DNA of 64,000 bases from contig CANLWB010000006.1 of assembly GCA_947494695.1 (NCBI GenBank), forward strand, positions 124,001 through 188,000, written 5' to 3'. Position 1 is the first letter of the stretch. Each line of letters starts with the position of its first letter. This DNA is from an uncultured Flavobacteriaceae bacterium. Lineage in GTDB: Bacteria > Bacteroidota > Bacteroidia > Flavobacteriales > Flavobacteriaceae. The translations under genes were made by a program, and so were the position numbers. This document shows, in pieces, positions 27,651 to 37,408 of the stretch. Below the pieces are notes generated by a model that worked only from the letters and a program-made list of their open reading frames with translations, ran no database searches and was not told the origin of the DNA.

Positions 27651-28100
27651 ATGAAACTAATTATTTTATACATATTGGCATTTACAGGTGGTATTTTTCT
27701 AGCCATCCAGGCAGGGTTTAATACCCAATTAGGTTCCATTCTAAAACAACCTGTCGCGGCAGTGATATCCACATCTATATCTAGTGCTTTTTTTGGTGGA
27801 TTACTTTTAGTTTTTACCAGCAAGGGACATATTCAATTAAACACTTTCGAACAGGTGCCTTGGTATTTGTGGTTCCTTGGAGGGGTGTTTAGTATGATTG
27901 GTATTTCGCTCTATTTTTACACGATTCCAAAACTAGGGATTTCTAAAATGATCGCATTAGGTTTATGCGGTCAGCTCATCTTTTCATTAATCGCAGGAAA
28001 ATTTGGTTGGCTCAATCTACCTGTAGAACCCTTAACAACAAAACGTCTTGCTGGTGCTTTCGCCATGCTAATTGGTATACTATTAATAAATTCAAAATGA
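27651..28100 (+). CDS. DMT-superfamily membrane protein, YdcZ/DUF606 type
   Basis: 149 residues with five hydrophobic helices. GGIFLAIQAGFNTQLG, WYLWFLGGVFSMIGI and the ending RLAGAFAMLIGILLI are the usual signatures of the half-size YdcZ (DUF606) transporters, which work as dimers in drug/metabolite export. The stop codon overlaps the next start (ATGA), so it is translationally coupled to the GNAT gene. Substrate unknown. Confidence 0.88.
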   Translation: MKLIILYILAFTGGIFLAIQAGFNTQLGSILKQPVAAVISTSISSAFFGGLLLVFTSKGHIQLNTFEQVPWYLWFLGGVFSMIGISLYFYTIPKLGISKMIALGLCGQLIFSLIAGKFGWLNLPVEPLTTKRLAGAFAMLIGILLINSK

Positions 28101-28810
28101 ACACAACACAATTAAACATCGATAATCTAACGCATTTATGGACTGTGGCCGGACAAGATTTCACTAAAGGTTCGGCCTATAGTTTTTCAAAAATAAAAAA
28201 CGCGCAATGGCCTAACCGAATTTGGGCAAACGGTCCAATAACGCTAGATATTATCGAAAAAATAGGAATGCGAATGACAACCGAAACAGATTTGATATTC
28301 TCGGTTTTCAGTGAAAAACAAGAAACGAATCACTTAATCAACCAAGACGTATTTATCTTAAAATCTGCTCAGTACGGCATGAGTCTAGCACTCACTCACG
28401 GCTATAAAACCCATAGAAAAATAGAGTTTAAGCACGTGATGGATGCGGCAGGTGCTGAGCTATGGAGTGACACTTTTTTTCAGGCCTTTAGGTATCAAAT
28501 AACAGCAGAGACGGTTCTAAAAACGAGCAAGGACATTCCATATTTTCTTGTTTATCATCAAGGCAACCTTGTAGGAACGGTTATCTTGTTTGTTACCAAC
28601 CATGTTATGGGAATACACAGTTTAGGAATCGTTCCATCTCAAAGAAAAAAAGGTTTCGCTACAGACATTATGCATCATGTGCTCAACAGAGCCATTGACC
28701 AAAACCTGAGTTTAGCCACGTTACAGGCATCGGAAATGGCTAAAGACATGTATCTTAAAATGGGATTTACCACCGATTTTTTAATGAAAAACTATACACT
28801 AAAAAAGTAG
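28097..28810 (+). CDS. GNAT N-acetyltransferase
   Basis: The start at 28097 is chosen because the ATGA overlap with the ydcZ stop codon is typical of coupled genes; this gives 237 residues. The GNAT core is in the C-terminal half: LVGTVILFVTNHVMGIHSLGIVPSQRKKGFATDIMHHV (motif A with QRKKGFA binding the CoA pyrophosphate), then LQASEMAKDMYLKMGF. The N-terminal half has no motif I recognise and may be substrate-specific. Its neighbours, an exporter and a nitroreductase, hint at detoxification by acetylation. Confidence 0.85.
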   Translation: MNTTQLNIDNLTHLWTVAGQDFTKGSAYSFSKIKNAQWPNRIWANGPITLDIIEKIGMRMTTETDLIFSVFSEKQETNHLINQDVFILKSAQYGMSLALTHGYKTHRKIEFKHVMDAAGAELWSDTFFQAFRYQITAETVLKTSKDIPYFLVYHQGNLVGTVILFVTNHVMGIHSLGIVPSQRKKGFATDIMHHVLNRAIDQNLSLATLQASEMAKDMYLKMGFTTDFLMKNYTLKK

Positions 28811-28813
28811 ACT

Positions 28814-29443
28814 ATGGAATTTATAGAAAACCAAATATGGCGCTATGCCACCAAAAATTTCGATCTAAAAAAAAAGGTATCGATAGAACATTTAGAGCTT
28901 ATAAAAAAAACCATACAATTGTCTGTATCCTCTTTTGGACTGCAGCCGTATAATGTACTAATCATTGATAATTATCATGTAAAGGAACAACTTCGAGCCG
29001 CCTCTTGGGATCAAAAACAGATAACAGATGCTTCTCACCTATTTGTCTTTTGTAATGATGTTAAAGCAACACCACAATTGGTCGATAACTATATCACCCA
29101 AACTGCTAAGACTCGAAACATTGATATCATGACATTGAAAGGTTATGGGGATTTTATTAAGACTCAAATTTGTGAAAAGTCTCCAGATGAGCAATTTAAC
29201 TGGACAAAACACCAAACATACATCGCTTTAGCCAACTTGCTAGCAGCTTGTGCAGAACTTAAAATAGATGCCTGCCCTATGGAGGGCTTTGATAATGAAC
29301 GCTATAATAACATATTAGGACTAACAAAAAGAGGGCTTAATGCTTCTGTTATTGCTCCTATTGGCTATAGAAACGATGCTGACGAAACCCAACATGCATT
29401 GAAGGTGAGAAAGCCAATGGATACATTGTTTGAGATGGTATAG
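28814..29443 (+). CDS. Nitroreductase-family protein, NfsB-like (second copy)
   Basis: 209 residues, three bases after the GNAT stop. WRYATKNFDLKKKV, SVSSFGLQPYNVLII and LANLLAACAELKIDACPMEGF follow the same order as in the 25589 gene, but sequence differs enough that this is an old paralogue. FMN-dependent reduction of nitro or quinone compounds is expected. It is the last gene of the operon starting at 27651. Confidence 0.9.
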   Translation: MEFIENQIWRYATKNFDLKKKVSIEHLELIKKTIQLSVSSFGLQPYNVLIIDNYHVKEQLRAASWDQKQITDASHLFVFCNDVKATPQLVDNYITQTAKTRNIDIMTLKGYGDFIKTQICEKSPDEQFNWTKHQTYIALANLLAACAELKIDACPMEGFDNERYNNILGLTKRGLNASVIAPIGYRNDADETQHALKVRKPMDTLFEMV

Positions 29444-29995
29444 GGTATTGGTTTCAAATAACCTTAAGGATATGCTAACGATCCCCTGTTCGGGGTTCAA
29501 GCCAAAGGCATCTGGGAAATAACTCCCGGATGCCTTTGAACCATGTAAACCTCTGCTGAATAAGTTCAGACCTAAAATTAGCTAGTAGGTCGGCAGGAAC
29601 TGTTACATCTCAAGTGCCAAAACCCTTTTCCCTTTAATTAAATATGATAATAGGGCTAACATGTATACTGTTATCCAAACCCTAATTATATAGCCCGCTT
29701 AACTAAAAATTTATAGGCAGTTTTGTCTATAACTACCTGGACATTACTAAACATTTCTAGTCTTTTTACCACCCGTTTTTCCTTTTTAATTGTATTTACT
29801 AAATAAGCGGTAGGTTAAACACGTATACCATATAGGAATCTCGATGTCTCATTACGAGTCCTTGATTTAATCAAAACTTCCCAAAAATACGCTGTCCATA
29901 TTACCCCATATACGTTCTGGTAAAGCATACGTCGATAATGTGATCCCTATAACATTATCCCTAAGAACAAATTTATACTAACAAAACTATAATTT
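29444..29995. other. 552-base intergenic region with a structured repeat
   Basis: The hairpin-forming stretch 29494-29542 (GGTTCAA...AAGGCATCTGGGA against TCCCGGATGCCTTTGAACC) is preceded by a small CCCC/GGGG hairpin at 29483-29495. These may act as terminator of the upstream operon, though no long U-tract follows. The remaining 450 bases are AT-rich and show no credible gene. Confidence 0.4.
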
Positions 29996-31057
29996 ATGAC
30001 AACAAAAAAACTCTTCATGTTATTTTTCGCAATCACCCTATGTAGTTGTGATTGCTTTCTTGGTTTTATTGGGCCGGAATGTGATGACTGTGATGGTTGT
30101 GAACAAAGTTCCGACAACCCAAATTCTGATGCTATTATTAATTTTAGTTTCACAAACGATGGTGTAAATCCCACTTTATCTGTAGACTCAACCACGGGTT
30201 CTGTGCAAATAGATGAAAATTCAACACTATCTCAATCGACATCACGTTTCATTTTTACTTTCACCGGAGTTACGTTCTTTGAAAACAAAGATATTTTTGC
30301 GGTTAAGGACGTTATTCCTCAAGTGAAAACAGAGACCGGCACATGGATTTTAGATGATGAAAATGATTTCGATCCTGCAGATTCTAAAAGTTTAGATATT
30401 ATTTTGGTTTTAGATGTAAGTGGCTCACTGGAAAACAATATTGATAATGTAAAAAATAGTGCTATTGATATGATACGTCAAATCCTTTTCGATAATAAGG
30501 ATGCCAGAATTGGGGTGGTTAAATTTTCGGAGGGTAAGGTTTCCGAAAACTTCAGTTCAAATTTAACAACGCTTGCAAACTTCATAAGGTTACCTTCTCA
30601 GTATACAAGCCCAATAACAAGCGAGACCTATCATCTTGAATCGAGAGATGCAACAGGTTTATATGAAGCGATTTTAGAAGGTATAGCATTATTAGAAACA
30701 TCAAGTGCCAAAGGACAGGGCATAATTACTTTTACAGATGGAACTAATAATTATCAGGAAAATGCCAATAACAATGTTTCAAACGTCGTAATTACCGCTT
30801 TAAATAATACGAATGTAAAGCATTATACCATAGGATTCACTGGTAATCAAGGAAGCATTGATGAAACCATCTTATCGAATCTGGCCATAAATGGACAGTA
30901 TGCCTCCGCAAATAGTATTTCTAACCTTAAGGAAGTATTTACCCGATTTTCGAATAATATAGCAACAATTTATGATTTCGTTTATGAAACTAATAAATCT
31001 CCTTTTAATGGTGAAAGAGAATTTAGATTGCTGGTAGATTTAGAAAAGGTTAACTAG
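29996..31057 (+). CDS. VWA-domain lipoprotein
   Basis: 353 residues. The signal peptide ends at lipobox LCSC; a Cys-rich segment (CDCFLGFIGPECDDCDGCE) follows. The von Willebrand A domain begins at about 133 with DIILVLDVSGSL (metal-ion-dependent adhesion site DxSxS), then DATGLYEA and FTDGTNNYQ supply the second and third metal loops. All MIDAS residues are present, so divalent-metal-dependent ligand binding is plausible. It is a surface or periplasmic lipoprotein of unknown partner, convergent with the pectate-lyase-like gene. Confidence 0.85.
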   Translation: MTTKKLFMLFFAITLCSCDCFLGFIGPECDDCDGCEQSSDNPNSDAIINFSFTNDGVNPTLSVDSTTGSVQIDENSTLSQSTSRFIFTFTGVTFFENKDIFAVKDVIPQVKTETGTWILDDENDFDPADSKSLDIILVLDVSGSLENNIDNVKNSAIDMIRQILFDNKDARIGVVKFSEGKVSENFSSNLTTLANFIRLPSQYTSPITSETYHLESRDATGLYEAILEGIALLETSSAKGQGIITFTDGTNNYQENANNNVSNVVITALNNTNVKHYTIGFTGNQGSIDETILSNLAINGQYASANSISNLKEVFTRFSNNIATIYDFVYETNKSPFNGEREFRLLVDLEKVN

Positions 31058-31201
31058 TGTTACTACACTTACCATCGAAATAAATCATATCGACATGGTA
31101 AAATGAGGAATTACATGATTGACTTCAAGCAGACTGCTATTTTGCAATCTTATAGAAGACCTTTTCAATGGCACCATTGTTTTAATGCGTTCAACGACAT
31201 T

Positions 31202-31240
31202 GAAAAACTGAAACTAGTTAACCACTAGTTTCAGTTTTTC
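31202..31240. terminator. Bidirectional terminator overlapping a coding end
   Basis: A perfect 17-bp stem GAAAAACTGAAACTAGT/ACTAGTTTCAGTTTTTC with loop TAACC. T-rich sequence follows on both strands. It serves the convergent VWA gene (plus) and pectate-lyase-like gene (minus). The last eight codons and stop of the latter lie within the stem. Confidence 0.75.
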
Positions 31241-34200
31241 ATTTTTATTCTCACTTCGTATATCTAAAACATAGAGTCCTTTATTTTTAAATATATCAGA
31301 ATTAATATTCAAAATATTTTGGTCGGTGAGGGTTTTATATACCAGTCTCCCCATGGTATCAAAGATTTTAATTGAAACATTCTTATCATTCCCCCGAAGT
31401 TTTATGGTAAAATCTCCACCCAAAACAGGGTTAGGATATAGGCTTACTTTTTTCTCTAAGGTATGGTCTAAATCATTTATTCCTAAAGAGGCTTCATACC
31501 CAGTCCAGGTTATATCATCAAAAGCCACAGTTCGGTTTCCTCCATCAATAGAAGCATTCCTGATGGCTATGGTGATGTCTCCAGGAATGTTAATATTATC
31601 TACCGAATATGTATATATAGAAGACCCTGTATGGGTAAATGTATCTATGAGAGTGCCATTGATTAATAATTGCAGGGTACGCTCTATCCCACCTTCCCAC
31701 AAATCTTTGCAGCTCATGGAAAATGAACCTATTCCTCCTGTAATAATTCCGGATTCGATACCTGTGGTATTCTTTTGAAAGTACACACATTGAGATGCAT
31801 TGATATATCCATTAACACCCTTTGCGTTTACCGTCCAGCTAATCCCGTTATCACCAATATACGTTTCATTACCCCATCCCGATAGTGTCATATTAGTAAA
31901 CGTTTCTCCTCCTCCACCATTTCCTAAAGCGATATCGACAGTCACATCAGTCGTATCTGTAAAACCACCATCTTCTGTAGTCGCTGTAATCGTTGCATGA
32001 CCATTGGCTACTGCGGTCGCTACCCCGGTATTTTCATCTACTGTAACCACCGAGGTATCATCGGATTCCCATGTTACGATTTGGTTCGTGGCAATAGACG
32101 GAAAAATCGTAGCCTCTAAATTCGAAGTGGCTCCCGCATAGGTTAACGTTACCGTGTCTGGACTTACACTAACCCCCGTTACATCAATTGGTGGACTATA
32201 ACTTGTCCAGGTTATATCATCGAATGCCACGGTTCGATCTCCCCCATCAACCGAAGCATTCCTTATAGCTATGGTGATATCTCCTGAAATGTTGACATCA
32301 TCCACAGCATAGGTATATACAGAAGCACCTATATGCGTAAATGTATCAACTACATTGCCATTGACAAGTAACTGCAGGGTACGTTCTACCCCGTCTTCCT
32401 CTATATCCTTACAGCTAACGGAAAAGGAACCTATCCCTCCAGAAATAGTTTCAGATTGAATACCGGTTGTATTCCTATGAAAATATACGCCTTTGGATGC
32501 ATTTATATATCCACTTACGCCTTTTGCGTTAACCGTCCAACTAATCCCATTATCTCCAATATATGTTTCACTGCCCCAATCTGATAGTGTCATATTAGTA
32601 AAGGTTTCGCTACCACTTCCCCCTCCTTGTTCATCATACCAATCTATTTTTAGTGATTCATATTTAGAAATAGCGGCATCGATCCATGCTGGTCTTGTTC
32701 CAAGCCTGTGTTCAATTTGCGCTTCATATAAAGATTCCGGACTCACCTTTACGCCATTGTTTTCTTCATAACCAACATGGGATTGGTCGAACGTTGTGGT
32801 GGCGCTACCATGATAACCAACAATAACAGGGTTAACCAAAGTCACACCGCAATAGTTACCTCCACAACTGGTATTCCAAAAATTGAAATTAGTTTCATGT
32901 CCTCCGGTTCGTTCTTGATTCCAAATAGTGAGACCAGATAAATGATTTGGATTATTTGAATAATGACCTCCAGATCCAGATATACCGTCACTAGAATACA
33001 TATCTATGAGGTTTGTACGAGGCTGAGCAGAATGAAGATCCCAACCCCTTGCAGCCGATTCAACTCTCCAAACAACCGATCCGCTCGTGCGCCCAGACAT
33101 GTCTGTTCCATGCCATTGTCCATTATTTGTGTTGTCCCAAATTAAACCCTGGAGTACCGCTGAAGAGCCCCCACCTACTGAAGATACGGCATGACCAGCA
33201 TTTCCATCTACCAATATGTTCATAATAGATGATGCATAGGTGGTATGAAACTTTGCGGCTAGCGAAATATTAGAGAATTTAGAGCGTCGAACCCAGGAAT
33301 TTGCCACAAGCCTCATAGATACGGCATGCCAGGCATAATCATGGATATAATCTTTATGATGTTGGAAAGGGTCTTTAAAATTACCTTTAAAGTGGATGTC
33401 TTCAAACCCACAGTTTTCAATCAGGTTTACCGTATGTGCTTTCCAGCCCCAAGACGATACAACATCATCTAGAATAGGATCTTTTAACGTAATAATATTG
33501 TTAGCAATATCGACAGATACAATTTCATGAAACTCGATGGCTTTAACCCCTTCATCAATAACCTTCGTCCAGATATTTCGGGGTGTTTTGTTGTCCAGGA
33601 AATAGCTATTTGCTGCCGTATTGCTCTCCATTTGCAATTTAAGATACGTCTCGTTTTGGAAGATACTCGCATCTTGCACCTTAACTGTAAAATCCCCTCG
33701 TTTTTGATCCTGGGTGACGTTGGTACTGCCCGTACTGCTCGCTCCTCCAACAAACTCTATCATTTGTGGCGTACTCCAGGGGTTTCCTCCAGGTGGTTGT
33801 AGCATGTGGTTCACCATATTAATGACCGTACCTCCAGGGGTTGAGCCACTACCCTTTAGAATAATATTAGAACTATTAATCTTAATACTGTTGGTACTAC
33901 CAGCATTGGTATTTACAAGAAATTCGCCAGGGGGAAAAAATACGATTCCACCATCATTCGCCTCTGCTGCATCAATCGCAGCTTGAATGGCAGCTTGATC
34001 TGAATGACTATCGTTAGCGATCGCTCCATAATTTGTGACATCAAAAGTTGTGAGATTATGTGTATTAGGGATGGCCTCTTGTCCTTGTTTATAACCTGCA
34101 TAACCATAATTTGGAAGTGTTGGTATACTCGGATCTGAAATCGTCCCTATATACTTGTTCCATATTTGGGCGTCCTGACCAAAGCTCATCATCGAACATA

Positions 34201-34249
34201 ACATATGGACCATAAAAATCATTATTAAAGTAGTCGTTTTTTTCATCAT
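31214..34249 (-). CDS. Secreted pectate-lyase-fold protein with Ig-like domain and type A T9SS sorting domain
   Basis: 1011 residues. Signal peptide to about 25; right-handed beta-helix region (about 65-510) opening with FDVTNYGAIANDSHSDQAAIQAAID and FFPPGEFLV, the Pectate_lyase_3 signature. The stretch ending in EAQIEHRLGTRPAWIDAAIS resembles DUF4955. Then come a beta-sandwich domain (about 549-690), a BID_2 Ig-like domain (about 695-780), a second copy of the same beta-sandwich (about 790-930), and the type A sorting domain (SLYPNPVLGGDFTIKL ... GLYVLDIRS). It is probably a surface polysaccharide lyase or hydrolase for a marine glycan. Catalytic residues cannot be assigned. Confidence 0.85.
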   Translation of the reverse strand: MMKKTTTLIMIFMVHMLCSMMSFGQDAQIWNKYIGTISDPSIPTLPNYGYAGYKQGQEAIPNTHNLTTFDVTNYGAIANDSHSDQAAIQAAIDAAEANDGGIVFFPPGEFLVNTNAGSTNSIKINSSNIILKGSGSTPGGTVINMVNHMLQPPGGNPWSTPQMIEFVGGASSTGSTNVTQDQKRGDFTVKVQDASIFQNETYLKLQMESNTAANSYFLDNKTPRNIWTKVIDEGVKAIEFHEIVSVDIANNIITLKDPILDDVVSSWGWKAHTVNLIENCGFEDIHFKGNFKDPFQHHKDYIHDYAWHAVSMRLVANSWVRRSKFSNISLAAKFHTTYASSIMNILVDGNAGHAVSSVGGGSSAVLQGLIWDNTNNGQWHGTDMSGRTSGSVVWRVESAARGWDLHSAQPRTNLIDMYSSDGISGSGGHYSNNPNHLSGLTIWNQERTGGHETNFNFWNTSCGGNYCGVTLVNPVIVGYHGSATTTFDQSHVGYEENNGVKVSPESLYEAQIEHRLGTRPAWIDAAISKYESLKIDWYDEQGGGSGSETFTNMTLSDWGSETYIGDNGISWTVNAKGVSGYINASKGVYFHRNTTGIQSETISGGIGSFSVSCKDIEEDGVERTLQLLVNGNVVDTFTHIGASVYTYAVDDVNISGDITIAIRNASVDGGDRTVAFDDITWTSYSPPIDVTGVSVSPDTVTLTYAGATSNLEATIFPSIATNQIVTWESDDTSVVTVDENTGVATAVANGHATITATTEDGGFTDTTDVTVDIALGNGGGGETFTNMTLSGWGNETYIGDNGISWTVNAKGVNGYINASQCVYFQKNTTGIESGIITGGIGSFSMSCKDLWEGGIERTLQLLINGTLIDTFTHTGSSIYTYSVDNINIPGDITIAIRNASIDGGNRTVAFDDITWTGYEASLGINDLDHTLEKKVSLYPNPVLGGDFTIKLRGNDKNVSIKIFDTMGRLVYKTLTDQNILNINSDIFKNKGLYVLDIRSENKNEKLKLVVN

Positions 34250-34625
34250 TAAATTTGGTTTGTTTTGTGCATGTTAAATTTACATCATCATTCTATTATT
34301 TTTTGGGGGAATATGAGTTAAAAAGGAGGGGGAAATCATTCCTGTCTTAAAAACATGTACAGAAACACAGACTTCAGGATCTGTTAGCATATTAATAAGT
34401 CTCTATGTAGGGATTATTTTCACTGAAAACAGGGCATTTTATATCCTCAAAACGAGATACCTTTGTCTTCAATTCAAAGCACGTTGTATATTGGAAAATC
34501 TCAATATTATTGTGATTTCACCCAATCTTGAACAAAAACTAAAACAGACATTCACAACCATAAAAAGCCCAAAATGAGAAGCACATGTATCGTATTTTCG
34601 ATACACGGATTGAAACCATAGAACC
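34250..34625. other. 376-base divergent intergenic region
   Basis: It separates the pectate-lyase-like gene (minus) from the WGR gene (plus). One perfect 7-bp inverted repeat, TGTATCG-TATTTT-CGATACA (34586-34605), lies 21 bases before the WGR start and may be an operator. No consensus -7 motif and no gene were seen. Confidence 0.4.
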
Positions 34626-36074
34626 ATGAAAAAGCACTTAGAGTACACGGATGAAAAATCGTCAAAATTTTGGAACATTGAAGTCAACGAAACCAGCCAC
34701 ACCGTTTCGTACGGAAAAATTGGCACCAATGGGCAAACAAAGACCAAGGCGTTTGTTAGCGTTGAAGCTGCTATTAAGGATGCGGACAAACTTATTAAAG
34801 CAAAACTAAAAAAAGGATATTTCGATGTAGACCAGGAAGAGGGCTCACAAAAACAATGGTTTGAACGATTAAATACTAAAATATTTACAATTTATAAATC
34901 AGCTATTCTTAAACACCCTATAAAAGCGTTCAAATATATTCAGATGAACTGGACAGGTCAGGGGTTTTCTTTAGGTCTAAGCACTAGCGCCAGAAGTGAG
35001 GATCATGAATATATAGCTGATGGGGACTGGCATAATGAACAAAATACTTCTCTTGAATCGGTTTATAGAGCGCTAGAAAATATTCCTTACGATGAATATG
35101 ATAAAGACGATGATTGCTATTATGAAGTAGAATTTGAACGGGAAGAATGGCCTAGAGATAGCTCGGATTGTTATGAATTAGAGTATTTTCTCATCAGCGT
35201 AAGTTTAGGTTTGGCCTATCTAAAACTGGAAAAAGATAACGATGTTAAAACATACTTAAACGGCATGGAAGTCATCAAAATTGTTTCTGTAGATAGAGCA
35301 ATGGGAGCTTTTACTTACCACGCTCCCGATGAGCATATTAAGAAAAACGTCGTACAAGCCTTATTAAAACACCCCAAAGAACAACAATTGGTACTGGATC
35401 TATGGGGGAAGGAAGCCAGGAATACCGGATTAGATTTCCTGAAAAAATTTGAAAGAAAAGTAACAGCAATTAAGGATTTACCCAAATTTACCTTAAAAAA
35501 GGCCTACGAAGAAGCCAAGGCATTAGAATTGCATTTTAGAAATGATGAAGCCATTGAAATACTAAAACCTGTTTTGGAAGAGGCTCTTAGTCAAGGTGAA
35601 GTTAAAGATCCAGAATTGATAGAGCAATGTTGCGATGTACTTGGACAAGCTAGTATTGACGTTCGTGACGGCTGTAAAGCGTCCATTTATTGGTTTCAAA
35701 AAGGCTTAGAATTTATTCCTAATGGACATTGTGCAATAAGTTTAATGTCTTTGTACAAATTGGATGTAGGTGATAATAACGCTTTGATTGCATTTGGCGA
35801 AAAACACATCCAGAGCATAAATCCAGAGGAAGATGTAGATCACACATCGACATGCTACCAGTATTTAGGAAGCGCTTATGTAAAAATTCAAAATAAGGAG
35901 AAAGCATTAGCTATGTATCAAACACTTATAGATTTCCTTACTAAGGTGGATCAAACATGGCGGATTGACTATGCTGTTGAAGATCTTGAACGTATTAGTG
36001 ATTGGCAAAAAGAATATAAAATGGCCCATGAGATTTTAGCCTGGCTTAAACCTTTGGTGCCCGATGATGATTAA
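34626..36074 (+). CDS. WGR-domain protein with TPR-like C-terminus
   Basis: 482 residues. The N-terminal 75 residues form a WGR domain (SSKFWNIEVNETSHTVSYGKIGTNGQTKTKAF, with YGKIG in place of WGR), a fold that binds nucleic acid in PARPs and is fused to many bacterial regulators. The middle part (about 85-280) is acidic and unassigned. From about 300 to 460 there are helical repeats resembling TPRs (EAIEILKPVLEEAL, YQYLGSAYVKIQNKEKALAMYQTL). It stands alone between unrelated genes. The domain is clear; the function is unknown. Confidence 0.8.
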   Translation: MKKHLEYTDEKSSKFWNIEVNETSHTVSYGKIGTNGQTKTKAFVSVEAAIKDADKLIKAKLKKGYFDVDQEEGSQKQWFERLNTKIFTIYKSAILKHPIKAFKYIQMNWTGQGFSLGLSTSARSEDHEYIADGDWHNEQNTSLESVYRALENIPYDEYDKDDDCYYEVEFEREEWPRDSSDCYELEYFLISVSLGLAYLKLEKDNDVKTYLNGMEVIKIVSVDRAMGAFTYHAPDEHIKKNVVQALLKHPKEQQLVLDLWGKEARNTGLDFLKKFERKVTAIKDLPKFTLKKAYEEAKALELHFRNDEAIEILKPVLEEALSQGEVKDPELIEQCCDVLGQASIDVRDGCKASIYWFQKGLEFIPNGHCAISLMSLYKLDVGDNNALIAFGEKHIQSINPEEDVDHTSTCYQYLGSAYVKIQNKEKALAMYQTLIDFLTKVDQTWRIDYAVEDLERISDWQKEYKMAHEILAWLKPLVPDDD

Positions 36075-36209
36075 ATTATACTTGAATTAATTCGCTGATC
36101 CCTAGAGCCTAAATTGTCTTTTCTTACAAATTGCAGATAACGATTTTTACTAATAGAGCATGCCGTAAATAATATGTTCAGCTATTTTTACTAGATACTA
36201 ATTGATAAT

Positions 36210-37343
36210 CTAAAATTTAAAGTTAAAATCGATTCTGGCTCTAGAGCCCGTTTCCTTTTCTTGTCCTAAAGCCTTAATTTGTCGTACGCGGTACCCTCTA
36301 AAATTTAGATTCATTTGCTTATTTATCATGTAGACAATTTTAAATTCTACACCGTGAAAATTAGTTAGTCTCGAACCACTGGCTTCAAATGAACTGTAGT
36401 CCCATCGTGCCCAGTCATTTTGTGCAAAATAGTCTACTACAGAAATTTTTTCCAAATACGCATAGGTGATATCAAAACTCCATGATTTTGCCTTTTTTAA
36501 CGTCCCAAATCCAATGTTACCAACAATACCGGTGTTTTCGTTTTTTATACCGTCTTCGATTTGTGAGTTATCGCTTAAGTTGCGATAGAAATCTGCCCCT
36601 AGTCTATATCTTTTATATGGACCAAACCGAAGTAATGCACCAATGTTCAAGATATTATATTCAATATCAAAAGTACCTTTCCCATCAGGAATATTGGGAA
36701 CATTATTTAAATAATAAATCCCAGAATAGGCAGATAAACCTTCAAACGTTTTAACGAGCTGTATGCTTTGTAAAAAACGATCTTTGTCAAGTCCAGAATT
36801 TTTACTATCAAAAATAAAATGCCCTAAATTAAGGGTGATATCGTTTAAAAATTTATTTTGAGAAGCACTTGAAAAACGCATAGCAACACCGTCTACAAAT
36901 ACATTATCGTTCCAAAACAATTCATTCTGCTTAAAAAAGGGAAAGCTATTTTTTCCTATCCACCCTGAAATGTTTTTATGCTTTGCTTTAAAATATAGTT
37001 TTTCAAACCCTAAATTTACAAGTCCAAACTCTTTTGAAGCTCCTCCTAGTGTAACATGTGGTCCTTGTTGATCCAATATATTTCCCGTTCTCACGCGAGC
37101 GCCTACCTGCGCCCAATCTTTATAATCGTATTTTACACCTAATCTGAATCGGTACCTCAATCTACTACGATCTTTACGTATATCGCCATTAGATTTCTTA
37201 GAATCCCAATCATGCTCTCCTCTAAATCGAAAATCACCAAAAATTATTGGTCTATTTTTAGCGTCATCATTTTTTTGTGCCAAAACAAAACTCGTAGGAA
37301 ATGTTATAAAAATTAGTAGTAAATTAAGCGTCTTAAAATTCAT
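36210..37343 (-). CDS. Outer-membrane porin-like barrel (alginate-export-like)
   Basis: 377 residues with a signal peptide ending FVLAQ. Charged beta strands such as FRFRGEHDW, RLRYRFRLGVKYDYKDWAQVGARVRTGN, and the C-terminal ARIDFNFKF aromatic end indicate an outer-membrane barrel, with the RLRYRxR pattern of the alginate-export/putative-porin group. It diverges by 65 bases from the phosphopantetheinyl transferase gene and might be the outer port for the biosynthetic cluster or an unrelated porin. Substrate not predictable. Confidence 0.7.
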   Translation of the reverse strand: MNFKTLNLLLIFITFPTSFVLAQKNDDAKNRPIIFGDFRFRGEHDWDSKKSNGDIRKDRSRLRYRFRLGVKYDYKDWAQVGARVRTGNILDQQGPHVTLGGASKEFGLVNLGFEKLYFKAKHKNISGWIGKNSFPFFKQNELFWNDNVFVDGVAMRFSSASQNKFLNDITLNLGHFIFDSKNSGLDKDRFLQSIQLVKTFEGLSAYSGIYYLNNVPNIPDGKGTFDIEYNILNIGALLRFGPYKRYRLGADFYRNLSDNSQIEDGIKNENTGIVGNIGFGTLKKAKSWSFDITYAYLEKISVVDYFAQNDWARWDYSSFEASGSRLTNFHGVEFKIVYMINKQMNLNFRGYRVRQIKALGQEKETGSRARIDFNFKF

Positions 37344-37408
37344 CTTTTATAATTTTGGTTAGCCTTTCTTAGTATGTGGTTTATATTTTAATTTAAATTC
37401 AAATAGTA

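Noticed and set aside
27965-28096. N-terminal extension of the GNAT protein
   Set aside because: The added 44 residues would overlap the ydcZ coding region and show no GNAT character; the ATGA overlap at 28097 is the better start.
29494-29542. Integron attC site or attachment site
   Set aside because: The hairpin lacks the conserved attC core ends (RYYYAAC/GTTRRRY), and no integrase or cassette structure is nearby.
36210-37343. Firm member of the PKS cluster
   Set aside because: It is transcribed in the same direction as the operon but is separated by the oppositely oriented transferase gene, and porins of this kind are common; kept only as a possibility.
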